DNA of 64,000 nt, taken from assembly GCA_011009095.1 (NCBI GenBank), contig VTPC01090697.1, positions 269,845 to 333,844 on the forward strand, in the 5' to 3' direction. Numbering within the stretch: the stretch's first letter is position 1; the number at the start of each line of letters is the position of its first letter. Under the pieces are notes generated by a model, which ran no database searches, was not told the origin of the DNA, and saw nothing but the letters and a program-made list of their open reading frames with translations. Positions 22,227 to 33,230 of the stretch are shown one piece after another. This stretch comes from Ignelater luminosus. Its lineage: Eukaryota; Arthropoda; Insecta; Coleoptera; Elateridae. Both the position numbers and the translations under genes were made by a program.

Positions 22227-23744
22227 ATGAAGTTCGAAAACAATATCAAAACCACTTTTAAATCTGACTGCATTGCGTGCATATTACGGCCCATGTTAAC
22301 GTTGTCATGTGCATTTGGGCCGTTTTTTGTAAATGCTGATTGTCCGCATTTAAAATTTTCAAGTTCTAAAGTACTGTTTACAAAACCGAAGACACAATCA
22401 CTAATCTCACTACTATTAATTTTATTAGTGACTACAAATCTGTTTTTTAATATTATTAGTTTTTTTGCAGTTAGTAATTTTAATTTAAAAATGTTGGTCG
22501 CAACGGAAATTGTGTTTTCTGCAGCTTCAGCAGTTATAAATACTTTTAGCAGACTAAATTACGACCTTAAATTGGCAGAATTAAACGGACTTGCAGCAAT
22601 AATAGAAAATCGTAAATATTATGGATTTACAACTCTTCTTGATCAGAGAACAACAAATATCTACATTAGAAAAGTCTATCTGATAATCTTTTTCTGTTGG
22701 CTTTCTCCCTTAATGGTTTTAACGTACGCAATTTATAACAATTATCATTCAAGTTTAGTACTACAGATTTTGAGAATTTCTGACTTATGTTTGTATATGC
22801 TTTCTCAGACCATATTATTTTCGCAAAACTATATAGAAATATCTTTATATGAACTACTATTTAAAAAATGCTTTGACAATATTAAAGAAACGTTAATGCG
22901 AGAAGTTCTTGAAAATTATACACATTTTATGATGAAAGAAATAACACAGGCACTTCCACAAAGGCATTTAAAGATAATTAGGTTGCAAAGATTAAACAAC
23001 ATGTACATGAGTTTACTATGGACTTATCGACATTTGTCAGCATTTATGCAGCCCTCAATGCTTGTTATATGGATAATGATAGTGTTTTTGTTCATTTCCT
23101 TGTTTTATTTGCTCTTATTAGATTATATTGGTGGATTCAATGTGGATCCATTATTTGAAGTTAGAATTTGTGCAACTTTGGTTTCAGTTGTTTTTATGTT
23201 AATCAAAATCGAGAAACTTAGTTCTGTAGTAAGTAAACATGAATTTATCCACTTATCTTTATATGGATTAAAATGTTTTTTTTGCTTTCCCCCTTTTCGT
23301 TAATACGATAACTGCATTAAAGTTTATTTTAGAGTGAAAACATAATGCCGTTTTTATTCAAGTATCCAATCAGTAAACTAAGTTCCGCAGAAGCAACCCA
23401 GGTTAATATAACATGCAGTAATCAATGAGTTTTTCAGGGTGATTTTGTTTTCAGGTGGAAATGCTCATCACTACTTTTCATCTTCAAAAGCCTGTACTTG
23501 AGGCATCGGATATTTTTACAGTTGGTACAAGACTTTTAGCCTCGGTAAGTATAACATATTATTTCCGCCTGGATATGGTCTTTTCAAAATATCTCTGATT
23601 GTGTATTGCGCTAAAAAGGCTTTACTTAAATTAAATGTAATAACCTTTCTTTTACAGATATCTGGAACGGTTGTAACGTATGTGTTAGTAGCGTTACAGT
23701 TCTATACATCTTGGTTAAAACATAAACTGCCTAACACTATTTGA
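22227..23744 (+). CDS. Gustatory receptor GR-c (7tm_7 family), four exons, intact
   Basis: Exons are 22227-23228, 23333-23401, 23455-23544 and 23658-23744, giving about 415 residues. Junctions are phase 0; introns are 104, 53 and 113 nt, and intron 2 has the weak donor GTTAAT. Exon 1 has the same length (334 codons) as in GR-b. The two share long near-identical tracts, such as ELNGLAAIIENRKYYGF through FFCWLSPLMVLTYA and EVLENxTHFMMKEITQALPQRHLK, with clearly more divergent segments between them. Exon 2 reads MPFLFKYPISKL, exon 3 ends FTVGTRLLAS and exon 4 carries TYVLVALQF with the conserved Gln present. The predicted product is a seven-transmembrane taste receptor in sensory neurons. AATAAA is at 23776-23781. 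Ligand and expression are unknown; the pair GR-b/GR-c is the youngest duplication in the array. Confidence 0.92.
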
Positions 23745-24284
23745 AAGTTAGTTTGTTAATTGTACATTACTATAGAATAAATAAATAAAACTCTACATTT
23801 ACGGTGTATTTTCATGTCTATGGTACAAATCCCCAACCGATTTTTCTCACTAAGGTTTCTCGTGGTTTTCCTTAATGATGAAATTGAATACCAAAAGGGT
23901 AAGTTTCATAGATCTAATTACCGTTTATTTCATCATTAGTTTTACCCTCTTTAAAATTTCCATTTTTCGTTTAGTAAAGTGAAATGCATAGAGACAAACG
24001 AAATGTTGTTTGGTATTTTACTTATTTAAGATCTTATTATAGTTAACTTAATGACTTGTCTAAGATTTGTTTAGACCGAGAATCAAACTATGACTGACTT
24101 TACAACACTAATGTACCTGTATTTATAAGTTTTTAGGATAGTTCTAGAAAATGTTTACGTGACTAAAAGTATAATCTTAAGACTAACAATAACACAATCA
24201 CCTTAAACGAAAAGATAAAAGCTCGCACTCACAGAAATTCTAAATATATCTTAAAGATGGTAAAAACTAAATGCGGCAGAAACT
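23745..24284. other. 3' flank of GR-c and AT-rich spacer
   Basis: It contains the poly(A) signal region of GR-c and otherwise unassigned sequence. No coding motifs were seen on either strand. Confidence 0.4.
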
Positions 24285-25935
24285 GAAAGTCAAAAGGAAA
24301 CCATAGGCCCATCCACGCGGCTTCTCGTAGGCTGACACCCTGTATATAAGTGCCTCAGAGAATAACAGCCTGTATATAAAATTCCCACAAAATAACACCC
24401 TGTATAGGACTCACCTGAATTATTCACAATAGACACTTTATTTATCAAAATGCTTAGAATATACTAATCAACGTTCTAGTTTCACAAATGCTGATTACAC
24501 AAAATTTTACTTGTTTGGTCGACTTGATGCACCTTCACTTACCAAACAAATATTAAATATATAATTATCTGGCACTTGCTATCCACTCAAGTACGTCGAC
24601 ATTTCAAGCTAAAATTATGTTGTTCTTATACACAATAACTTGTTTATTTAAGCCCTTCTGAGAATCCAGGGATGGCTCATCCGGTTTAAAAAGATAAACA
24701 TAAGCACACAAATAAAACCCCTTGCAGGTAAACTTCAATAAAGCGCAAGAAAAGGAACTTTACTTTAATTTATTAAATCAACAATAAAAAGAAAAGTAAA
24801 GAAAGAAACACTAAAATGTATATAAATGACTACAATATTAGTATTCCACCCAGAAGGTCAAGAATTAAAGTAAATATAAAAAAATTAAATATTCATTCAA
24901 TTAACAAATAAAATACGTTACAAGAAAACTAAAGTTTATAACTTTATCAACAAATTCTTTTGCAAAACTATAAATTTCCAAAATAGGTTGTTGGGTCTGT
25001 TTTTCACCGCCCTTTGTAATTAAGTACGGGGGCATGTTGCTTCTGTTTTCGGCCACCCCGCTGGGTAGGGCCTAAGGGTCCAAAGCAGGTACACATATGT
25101 CCTGCAGTTTGTTGCATCACTTGTATTTTGTAAATCATACAGTCCACTTGTGTTTTCCGTTTAGTTAAAATAAATAGTTAAGTAATATCTTGTTTCAATT
25201 ATTACTCATTTAATAAGAAGAAGTGTTGAAAACAGCAAGTTCAACATACATAGGTATTTGTAGTTTGATTTTCTTTACTCATAAGCAACCGCAGACCAAA
25301 CGATTGCTTTTAATTCAACATAACAAATGAAACAAATAATTAAGACTTAATTCTACCTGCGAACGTTCGTTTTACGAAAACTTATTATTATAACCTTCAA
25401 GTTAAATTTCAGAAGGTTTTTTCAAATCTATCAAGATATGCGCTAAACATTCTTAGAATTTAACCACAAGTAAGAATGTAATTGATTTCTTACGTAGTAA
25501 TTCTTGAGCTTTTTTGGAATTTGCCAACGTGGGTCCAGAAGGGGATCTTCGAAATAATAAGCGGTAACAACCAGAGGCTTCAGATGGTTTGTTGAGCAAT
25601 CAAAACTTGGTCGCTCGACGTCAAACGCTCGTAGACACTTGAGCATTAATTAAATTAGAGCGTCTTTAAAACTGTTCTTAAAGAAACTTGTTTACTCACA
25701 ACACAGTGTCTATTGCGAAATTCAGGTACGAAAAGATCATACAAGATAGAAACATCAAAGTTACTGTAATTGTGGCCAACATACAGAATCTCTTTCTCGG
25801 AACACCGGCGGTAACTGAATTGCTAATAAGACGAAAATTGCGGCTAAGACGCACAATACAAAGAAGTTGATCAAAAAGGCACCACGATAATGGAGTCTTT
25901 ACAATATTCGCTGTTAACAACAACTAAATTGCAAA
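24285..25935 (-). repeat. Dispersed repeat with three TATACAGGGTGTTA-like motifs (copy 2, inverted)
   Basis: The reverse complement of 24285-24420 aligns with 10280-10445, including the three spaced TATACAGGGTG words and the block TACGAGAAGC. Around 25880-25930 (reverse complement) there is weaker similarity to 9850-9900 (CGTGGTGC.TTT). Between these anchors this copy is longer and I cannot align it by eye. No coding region is supported; several open frames here are short and motif-free. Confidence 0.5.
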
Positions 25936-26579
25936 ACAAAAAGAATTCTGAGAGTTTTTATCCACTACACGTGAGTTCTACGATTTAATCCAAGGAGAAT
26001 GTTGTAATTGTTTTTCCAGGACCAGCCCCCAGAAGAACAGTATAATCCACAAAACGTAAAATTTTAAACTGACAGTAAATTTTGTATTAACAACGAATTC
26101 AAACATATAGAGCGGGCTCGGCTTTGCTGCCAAAGTGGCCAAGTTAACACTCTCCGAAGGTCGCTAAAATTCTTCCTAACACATAAACGTCTCACGAAAA
26201 CCAAAAGTCAGATATGCACTGCATTATGGAACTAACTACGGGCAGAAATGCAAACTATGGAAAAACACAGGCTCCTGCATTTCAACTGTAAACCAGCCTT
26301 TCTTACGAAGATAAAAATGCTGAAGCATAAACAGAATTTCTACGAATTGATAAACTATAAAAGTGTTTAGACGTCTACAATAACAATTCTGCACTGAAAT
26401 ACGGCACCTACATGTGATGATTAAGACTTAGGGAACCTCGAGAAAAATATCTTTTAACAATATAAATAAATTTAACAAACCTCATAAGATGGAATGAAAT
26501 GATAGACTCATATTGAATAAATATACTTAGGGCAAAATTGAAAGCAGAGTCCGGATATGTACGCAATGGTATAAAATAA
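25936..26579. other. Unassigned intergenic sequence
   Basis: No recognisable coding, RNA or repeat feature was seen. It may be an extension of the neighbouring dispersed repeat. Confidence 0.35.
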
Positions 26580-26850
26580 CACTACAGAATTCTACAATCT
26601 TGAAGTCCCCAGAACTCAAAAATTTGGAAAATACGAAACCATAAATCATAAAAATCTTGAAAACCTAAAATACATAAATTTTTAAATTCTAAAATCTTGG
26701 CGGTCTTGAAAAGCTAAAACCTTGAGAACTTAAATCTTGCAATTTTGGAATCTCGTAGAATTGAAATATTGAAACCTTGAAACTTGAAAGTATGAATACT
26801 TGAAGTAATTTAAGCATTTTGAAAGCTCAAATTTTAAATTCTTGAAATAT
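26580..26850 (+). repeat. CTTGAAAATC-type degenerate repeat block, copy 2
   Basis: Words such as AATCTTGAAAACCT, AACTTAAATCTTG and CTTGAAAG recur in the same orientation as in the 6700-8660 block. It ends at a TTAA (26850-26853) followed by CCC, where piggyBac-like sequence seems to begin. Similar repeat resumes at 29660 beyond the inserted elements. Confidence 0.75.
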
Positions 26851-28900
26851 TAACCCATTTGATACGACAACAAATATTTTTTGAAAAATATCTTTTTTAT
26901 CAATTATATTGGTTAATGCTAACACAAACAAACATATTTAGTTAAGAATATCAATCTTGGTTTAACATTCTTGATAAAGTACTTAAATGAGTACAGTGGA
27001 ACCCCAGCAGTGTTTAAATATTACACTGAAATATAGACATTTATTGATCTTTTTTACGTTTTAATTATAAATTTTAATTAAGCAGAACTATTGTGTATTA
27101 GACTTAACGAAACAATTTCTTTCAATACAAAAAGTGGCTTTAAAGGTTATGCAGTTTCATCGAGAACGTAAATGACACGCACGACATTTCAATTGGAGGT
27201 CTTAACCATGCTTGTTTTTCAATATGTCTTATGGTATACTTGGTGGCGGCCTGAAATATTTAATAGATTTTCTAAAATTTCTCAACTAATGTCAAGCAAA
27301 GTTACGCCAAAAATTTAGCAACTCCAGTTTTTTGTCATCGATCAATAGATGCTACCTCCATGCATTTAGCATGTGTGTTCAAAGGACTCACTACCATTTT
27401 TTACCTTGAATGGTAACCCGATAGTTATTTACAGGCTGATCCAGAAGTTCTACACCTCCCATTGCAGAATTGTAGTTGCTGAATACCTACGCTTACGCCA
27501 CATCAATTTACTTCTGTTTGTTTTAGACCAACGTGTCACCTTGGTAAGCGGCATAATTGTGTCATGACACACCTATTGTCCTTCTACTTCACAAACAGCA
27601 GTTGATCTTTTTTTTATATTGAATACTCTCGATTCTTCTTCATCTGCTTTTTATTGGACAGCGGACATTTTTGTGCGATTGTTTCTTACTGTTCCAGTAG
27701 CTCTGCAGCATAAGTTTTTCAATGTACTAAGTAAACAAAAAGTTGTGAAATAGTTAGCAAAGAAAACTACATGCGCAGATGGTTCACTAACATGTACTTC
27801 AAGAACTACTTGAAAACCTAAAAGCAAATCACCAGCTCCTTTAGAGACATCCGGCTTGGCACCACATTATTTTTCGAATTTGTAACAAATTTTTGTAGAG
27901 TTTTTGTAACTAAAGATCATAATACTTTTATCATAGTTTTGTCTATTGGCAGTTTTTCATGAAACACTCCCTAGTGAAAAAAATTTTTGTTTAGCTTCTG
28001 CATGAGAGCGCGCACCTTGAACACCTTGTCAGTTTTATCTAGTTCTGCATTATTAGAGATGTGAAAATGCTTTTGTATTTCTTGATATCTGTTCTGGCTC
28101 ATAGAAAACAATAAAATGCCAATAAAAACTTTCATTCTATAACAGTAAATGCGTGGTCGTTCTTGTCAGCAGCGTACCTTTTTCTTTCTTGCACTAGCTG
28201 CTTTATTATGTCATCGTCAAAAAGCTTGTCAAATAGTTCGACCGTGCTCAATCCCTCTAATTCAGACTTCATTTTGTTTTTCTCGCTCTGAACAGCAATT
28301 GATTTGGTTCGTGCTTATTTCCATCATCTGGTTTATCCATACAGGTTCTTTATCTACAGATCGTCGCTTTATCTTTCTAAGAATGTCTCTACCAATGTTA
28401 TACCGGGTGTAGAGTTTTAATCCCGTACGTAGGACAGTTTTATTATTAATTTATTTTGCTAATTCTGATCCTTTTTTGGTTAATTTATTAGTGCCAGATT
28501 GAGAGGAAACTTCTACCCTATCGATTGATACCATTACCTTCCCTGTAGGTTTATTTGGGGAGCAGGAATGGCAAAAATCTGAATCCTCATGCATTGTCCT
28601 ATGTACAGGTTTAAAACTCCACACCTGGTATAATGCCGCTAAAGGGATATCATCTTCAGAGTCATACATCTTGTCATCTAATGAAAATAATTCGACTTCA
28701 CCGGATACGTCAAGTGGAAGGCTAGCGATCTGTAAATTGCCTTCTTTAAATTCTTCTGCATCCGTATGATAGTTCGTGTCCGGTGGAATAATAATGATTT
28801 CAGCATTTTGTTGTTTCTCTTAAATGTCGTTTATAGCAGCAGCAAGATGCTTACACTTTTCTTCCATAAAACAAATTTGAATTTATAAGCTCAGGATTTA
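26850..28900 (-). mobile_element. Decayed piggyBac-type transposon, minus strand
   Basis: Reading the minus strand, an acidic N-terminal part comes first (near 28750-28450). The DDE_Tnp_1_7 region follows: VFIGILLFSMSQNRYQEI near 28135-28080, HISNNAELDKTDKVFKVRALM near 28060-28000, and LPIDKTMIKVL near 27955-27925 with a catalytic-type Asp. The C-terminal part includes GGVELLDQPVNNYR near 27470-27425, GKKW followed by stops, and HMLNAWR near 27375. All are in piggyBac order. In-frame stops and frameshifts show it is dead. TTAACCC at 26850-26856 looks like one piggyBac end (TTAA target plus CCC tip); the other end was not found, so the right limit is approximate. Confidence 0.8.
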
Positions 28901-29029
28901 TTATACCTTCTATAAGCACCAAAAAGAAAAACGTCGAGCTGTTTTTGCCGTACTCAAACAAGTACACCTACATAAAACGTTTCATGTAATTTTGGTTATA
29001 CGCAAAATTGACTATCTCAGGTAATACAA

Positions 29030-29657
29030 CAGTAAGTACTTCTTCTTCTTATTGTGCCATCTCCTTACGAAGGTTGACAATTATCATGCAAATTCTAGTT
29101 TTATTCAACGCGGCTCCGAATAGTTGCGTCGATGTGAAGTTAAACTATTCACGTAGGTTCCTCAGCCACGATATTCTTCTTCTTCCAATACTTCTCCTTT
29201 CCAATATCTTTCCCTGTATGATTATTTGAAGCAAATGGTATCGATGACCTCTCATTACATGACCCAAGTACCCCAGTTTTCTTATTTTGATTGTAGTTAC
29301 TATTTTTGTTTTTTATTCAATCTGTTTAAAATATTTTTGTTTGTGACCCTTTCCATCCAGGATGTTCACAAAACTCTCGAAAACTTCCAATCTTCGTATA
29401 TGTCCCTTTTTAAGTGTGGCTGCTTTTACTACATGCAGTAGTACTGGAAAAATATAACATTGTAGCATTCTTATTTTGGTATCGTTGGTAAGTCCTTTGT
29501 TTATGAAAAATTGTTTCATTTTTATGAAAGTTATTCGAGCAGTCTCTAACTTGGTGCGAATCTCTAACGAATTGTCATTAGACTCATTTACCCATGTTCC
29601 CAGGTACTTGTATTTTTGCGCTCTCTCGATAACGACATATACATATAGAAATCTCAA
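29030..29657 (-). mobile_element. Non-LTR retrotransposon 3' fragment (RT C-terminal domain), minus strand
   Basis: On the minus strand RAQKYKYLGTWVNESNDNSLEIR is followed by IRMLQCYIFPVLLH (about 29630-29450). After a frameshift it continues KLGYLGHVMRGHRYHLLQ and ILERRSIGRRRISWL (about 29300-29165). The KYLGTW / RKLxYLGHVMR layout is the typical tail of insect endonuclease-RT LINEs downstream of the catalytic core. The catalytic RT motifs are missing, so this is a 5'-truncated insertion, a usual outcome of LINE integration. Confidence 0.75.
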
Positions 29658-29659
29658 TG

Positions 29660-29830
29660 TCTTGACATTTTAAGACTTTGAAATCTTGATAACTGAAATC
29701 CTTAAACCTTGATACCTGAAAATATCAAATCTTGGCGCTTTGAAAAATAAAAAATAAGGAGGTAGTAAAAACTCAAAATTGAAAAAACTTCAAGTCTCTA
29801 AGTTCACAACATTTGGAACATTTATATACT
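29660..29830 (+). repeat. CTTGAAAATC-type degenerate repeat block, copy 3
   Basis: The words TCTTGACATTTTAAGACTTTG, AATCTTGATAACTG and CTTGATACC match the other blocks, in the same orientation. It directly adjoins the start of the LINE fragment. Confidence 0.65.
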
Positions 29831-30248
29831 GGAGGTCAATTTTCAAATGCTATACATTTACGTTCTTCATCAATCTTTTACATATAAATATTTATCGTAT
29901 TTTGATATAAGGGGTGGTTTTACCCTTTTTAAACACCCTCAGGGTACTCGGTTGTTAGTTTAACCCGCTCGTAGTACTTGTTTAATGTTTTACATGTATT
30001 GATTTTAAGGAGTGATTGTACCCCATTTTGGAGGTGTTTTTTTGCTCTAGCGCGAGATTTTAAGGGTTTATTTGTAATTCTGAGATCGGATTCGGATTCA
30101 GCGTCGAACAATACATCGGACTACCATAGTCACGATACCAGGTCAAAACCTTTTTGTTTTTTTGTGGGGCTGTGTAATTCAACGGTTAGTCCATTCATTC
30201 TGGTAAAGCAGAAAGCAACATTCATACAATGTAAATACGATTTACCTT
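29831..30248. other. Spacer upstream of the GR-d pseudogene
   Basis: No gene was recognised. The last 40 bases (GAAAGCAACATTC and neighbouring words) vaguely resemble the leader just upstream of GR-f. Confidence 0.35.
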
Positions 30249-30995
30249 ATGATATTCAGAAATTTGGTTAAAACCAAAGCTACATCTGATTGCTTAGCTC
30301 GCATATTGCGTCCCTTGTTAGCAATGACACATATATGGGGCCCATATACTATGTGTTTATTGTTTACATTACAAACAGAAAAGGTCAACAAAAAGGTTTG
30401 TAAAATCAAACAGCAAGCGATAGTTTCAGTTCTAATGTCTTATTTAAGTAATGATAGTAGTTGCGCTTTTGGGGATTTAAGACATAATTGTTCTTAGTGA
30501 CATTGAATACAATCATAATAACTGCGACAAAAGTTATATTTTCTTTATATTCAGCTATAGTTTATATCTTTAGCAAAGTAAATTATAATCTTAAATTAGT
30601 GGAATTAAACGGTCTAGCAACAATAATAGCAAATCGTAAGTCTAATGGGGTTAACACCTTTCTTCACCAAGGAAACACAAATGGTTATATTAGAGTCTTA
30701 CTGGATGGTCACTTTGTGTTTGTTAGTTGGACTGGCTTGTCTAATACATGAACTTCATTAAAAATTCTACTGGAATTTAATAGTGACAATCCAATTGCTA
30801 GAAGATAGCCTCAAATTTTAGAAATAGTCCAGGCACTACCATATAGATGTTCAAAATCAGTGCTCCTGGAAACAACAAAGAGTATGTAGTTACGTAAGCT
30901 TACCGTGGGACTATCGACATCTCGCGGCATTTTTAAAACTTACCATGATATTTAGTTGTGGAATACTGGCGCTTGTTACTTTTAAAATCCGTTTG
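30249..30995 (+). pseudogene. Gustatory receptor GR-d, decayed pseudogene related to GR-f
   Basis: The start MIFRNLVKTKATSDCLARILRPLL closely follows the GR-f N-terminus. A frameshift near 30355 precedes a CVYC block. A second open segment from about 30488 reads YIFSKVNYNLKLVELNGLATIIANRKSNG, matching the central receptor signature, and is followed by further shifts. Traces of QALPYRCSKSV and of the YRH/FLQP region appear near 30825-30960. The N-terminal third is partly deleted, and no copies of the 69-nt, 90-nt or TYhhhhhQF exons occur downstream, where a CTTGAAA repeat block begins instead. It cannot make a receptor. The first exon is closest to GR-f, so GR-d is probably a dead duplicate of that lineage. 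Confidence 0.85.
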
Positions 30996-31029
30996 CTTTT
31001 TCTTTATGCACATTTCAAATTTGTAAGAC

Positions 31030-31840
31030 TAGAAGTTATTAAAAACTAAAATCTTGAGCTTCTACCAAGTTTAAATCTTGAAATCTTTAAATTCAAGAAG
31101 CTTAAAGTTGAAAGGTACTAATACCTAAAAAATGTAAATATTACAGTGCTACATTTTTGAAATCTTGAAAATCTGAAATCTAAAACTTCCAACTACGGCA
31201 AATTTCAAATTCGAACGAACAAAAATCTTAAGATTCTACCAGAACCTTATCTTGCAACTTTTTAATTTTAAGCCCTAAATTTTAGAGATACTGCGACTTG
31301 AAAAAATGTACACATTACTTTCCAGAAATCTTGAAATCTTAAAATCTAAAAGAGCCATAATATTCAAACATTGCTATGTTCAAATTCTAACGAACTGAAA
31401 TCTTTAGATTCTGTCAAGGCCCCTTCTTCAAATTTTCAAACTTCTAAACTCTTACGTTTATAAGTATTACAAAGTTGCCTTCCTAAAATTTTAAAATTCC
31501 ACAATTTGGAGCTCTATAACATCCAAATATTGCAATTTCCAAATTCTAACAAACTGAAATCATGAGATTTTGTCAAATTCTCATTTTCAAATTTTCAAAT
31601 TCTAAAACCTTAAACTTCAGAGGTACTGAAATCTAAAAGTTTTAAATATTGCAGTTTCTTTTCCGAAATCTTAAAATCCAAAAAATTGGAAAGGGCCGTA
31701 ACATTGAAATATCGCAATCATCAAATACTAACAAATCGAGATCTTGAGATCCTGCAAAATTCTCATCTAGAAGCCTTCATGTTCTAAATATTTATACTTT
31801 AAAAGTTTTGAAACTTGAAAGTTGTAAATATTACGGGGTG
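31030..31840 (+). repeat. CTTGAAAATC-type degenerate repeat block, copy 4
   Basis: An 800-bp stretch of AAATCTTGAAATC, CTTAAAATC and similar words lies in the same orientation as the other blocks. Longer internal repeats appear as well, with AACATTGAAATATCGCAA-like and CAAATTCTAACAAACTGAAATC-like phrases recurring roughly every 170-180 bp (about 31200, 31380, 31535, 31720), so this copy shows a higher-order period. Confidence 0.75.
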
Positions 31841-32159
31841 TTTATTAAACACGTCGTGTCGGAAAGCTCGGGAGAAGGGCGTAGTAACCGACCGGTGCAG
31901 TACCCAGTGGTCTGGGTTATCTTTAATGTAAGGTACGTATTACTTCCATCTGTATGATGCTACGGTGTCTTCTTCGTTTTTGTTCATTGTTTGTCAAGTG
32001 ATAAATTACAAAGCTACTGAAATTAACATTTTACTTTAGTAAACTCACACGAATCTACAAATTGGCTACCCAGCAATCTAATGGAAAGTTTTACTAAAAC
32101 GTTCATTTAACATATTTTTAATATTTATTTTCACTAAGTCTATTACTTACAATTTATTT
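31841..32159. other. Unassigned spacer
   Basis: The short GC-richer phrase around 31850-31925 differs from the flanking AT-rich DNA and may be a retrotransposon end. No LTR partner is visible. Confidence 0.35.
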
Positions 32160-33230
32160 CTAATAATTACTTTTACTTAATTTAATTATTTCCATATGTA
32201 CAGTACATTGACCTGCAATGTCTGTGGTGATTCTCTTGAATGGACTACCGACGTTGTACTGTCGCACTGAGGCCTTCTTCCTACCAAGTGGCCCATTACC
32301 GGTTGCACAAGCTTCGCACCGTCTGCACCATTCGTCTTCCTTGCAGTTTATCCAATCAAACCCTTCCTGAATCTTGCCCAATGTTTTCTTAACTCCCAGA
32401 TGGCTTCCTGATGGCCCATCATGTAACTGTCGCAACACTTCAGGAACCCTGTTCTTGGGAATCACTAACTGCATTCTTAGTTCGGTTCCTACTTCGTTTT
32501 CTAAAACTGTTTAAGAGACCATCTTGGACCCTTAGTGAGTTTCACTGTGCACGCTTTCACAATTGAACCGCGTCGGGCTATTTCTTCCCACGTCGGTCTA
32601 CGATCCACTGTTTTCCATTCCAATACCAAGCGTAAGTCAGGATCACTTTCTTGATCTTTCTGAATTTCCTCGGCCTCTTAATGGTCATCAACAACTGTAG
32701 TGCGTCGTACTTGGTATTCACCATGCTTAGTTTCGATTCGCGAGCAATGTTTACAATCGCCGGGGCATGTCCTTCTAGATTGCGTTGCGATGGCTACGCC
32801 GAGCTCGATGTTCGGTCTCGAAATCATATTCTTACAGCCTTTTATCTTGCTACCTGGCTTTCAGGATTTTTAAACTTCAGCAGCCATTGGAGTGCAGAAT
32901 GGTTGGTTCTCAATAGGAAGTTTTGGCCATAGAGGTACTTATAAAAATGTTCGATGATCTTGACGACTGCAAGCAATTCTCTACGGGTAGTTATCCTCCG
33001 GCTTGAACAGAACCTTGCTAAAATAGCCAATGACCTTCTCTTGCCCATCTTGAACCTAGGGACAGGATGGCGCCTATTCCGACATTGCTAGCATCTGTGT
33101 CCAGCACAAATCGCTCTTTCGGTCTGGGATAGCTTAAGATCGGAGCTGTCACTGAAGTTCGTTTAAGAGCGTTAAAGGTTCGTTTACAGTCGGCGTCCCA
33201 TTGAAAAGACGCAAGTAGTACCTTGCGAAA
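32160..33230 (-). mobile_element. Ty3/Gypsy LTR retrotransposon pol fragment (RT end, RNase H, integrase zinc finger), minus strand
   Basis: On the minus strand the order is: the RT/RNase-H junction (FNALKRTSVTAPILSYP near 33170-33130, FVLDTDASNVGIG near 33105-33070); RNase H with TRRELLAVVKIIEHFYKYL and LRTNHSALQWLLKF (about 32990-32865); then the integrase H2C2 zinc-binding region, HLGVKKTL and WCRRCEACA (about 32420-32300). This is Gypsy order. Frameshifts occur between blocks and the sequence stops before the integrase core. Confidence 0.85.

Noticed and set aside
28149-28412. Plus-strand frame of 87 codons
   Set aside because: It is antisense to piggyBac-type transposase sequence that is well supported on the minus strand.
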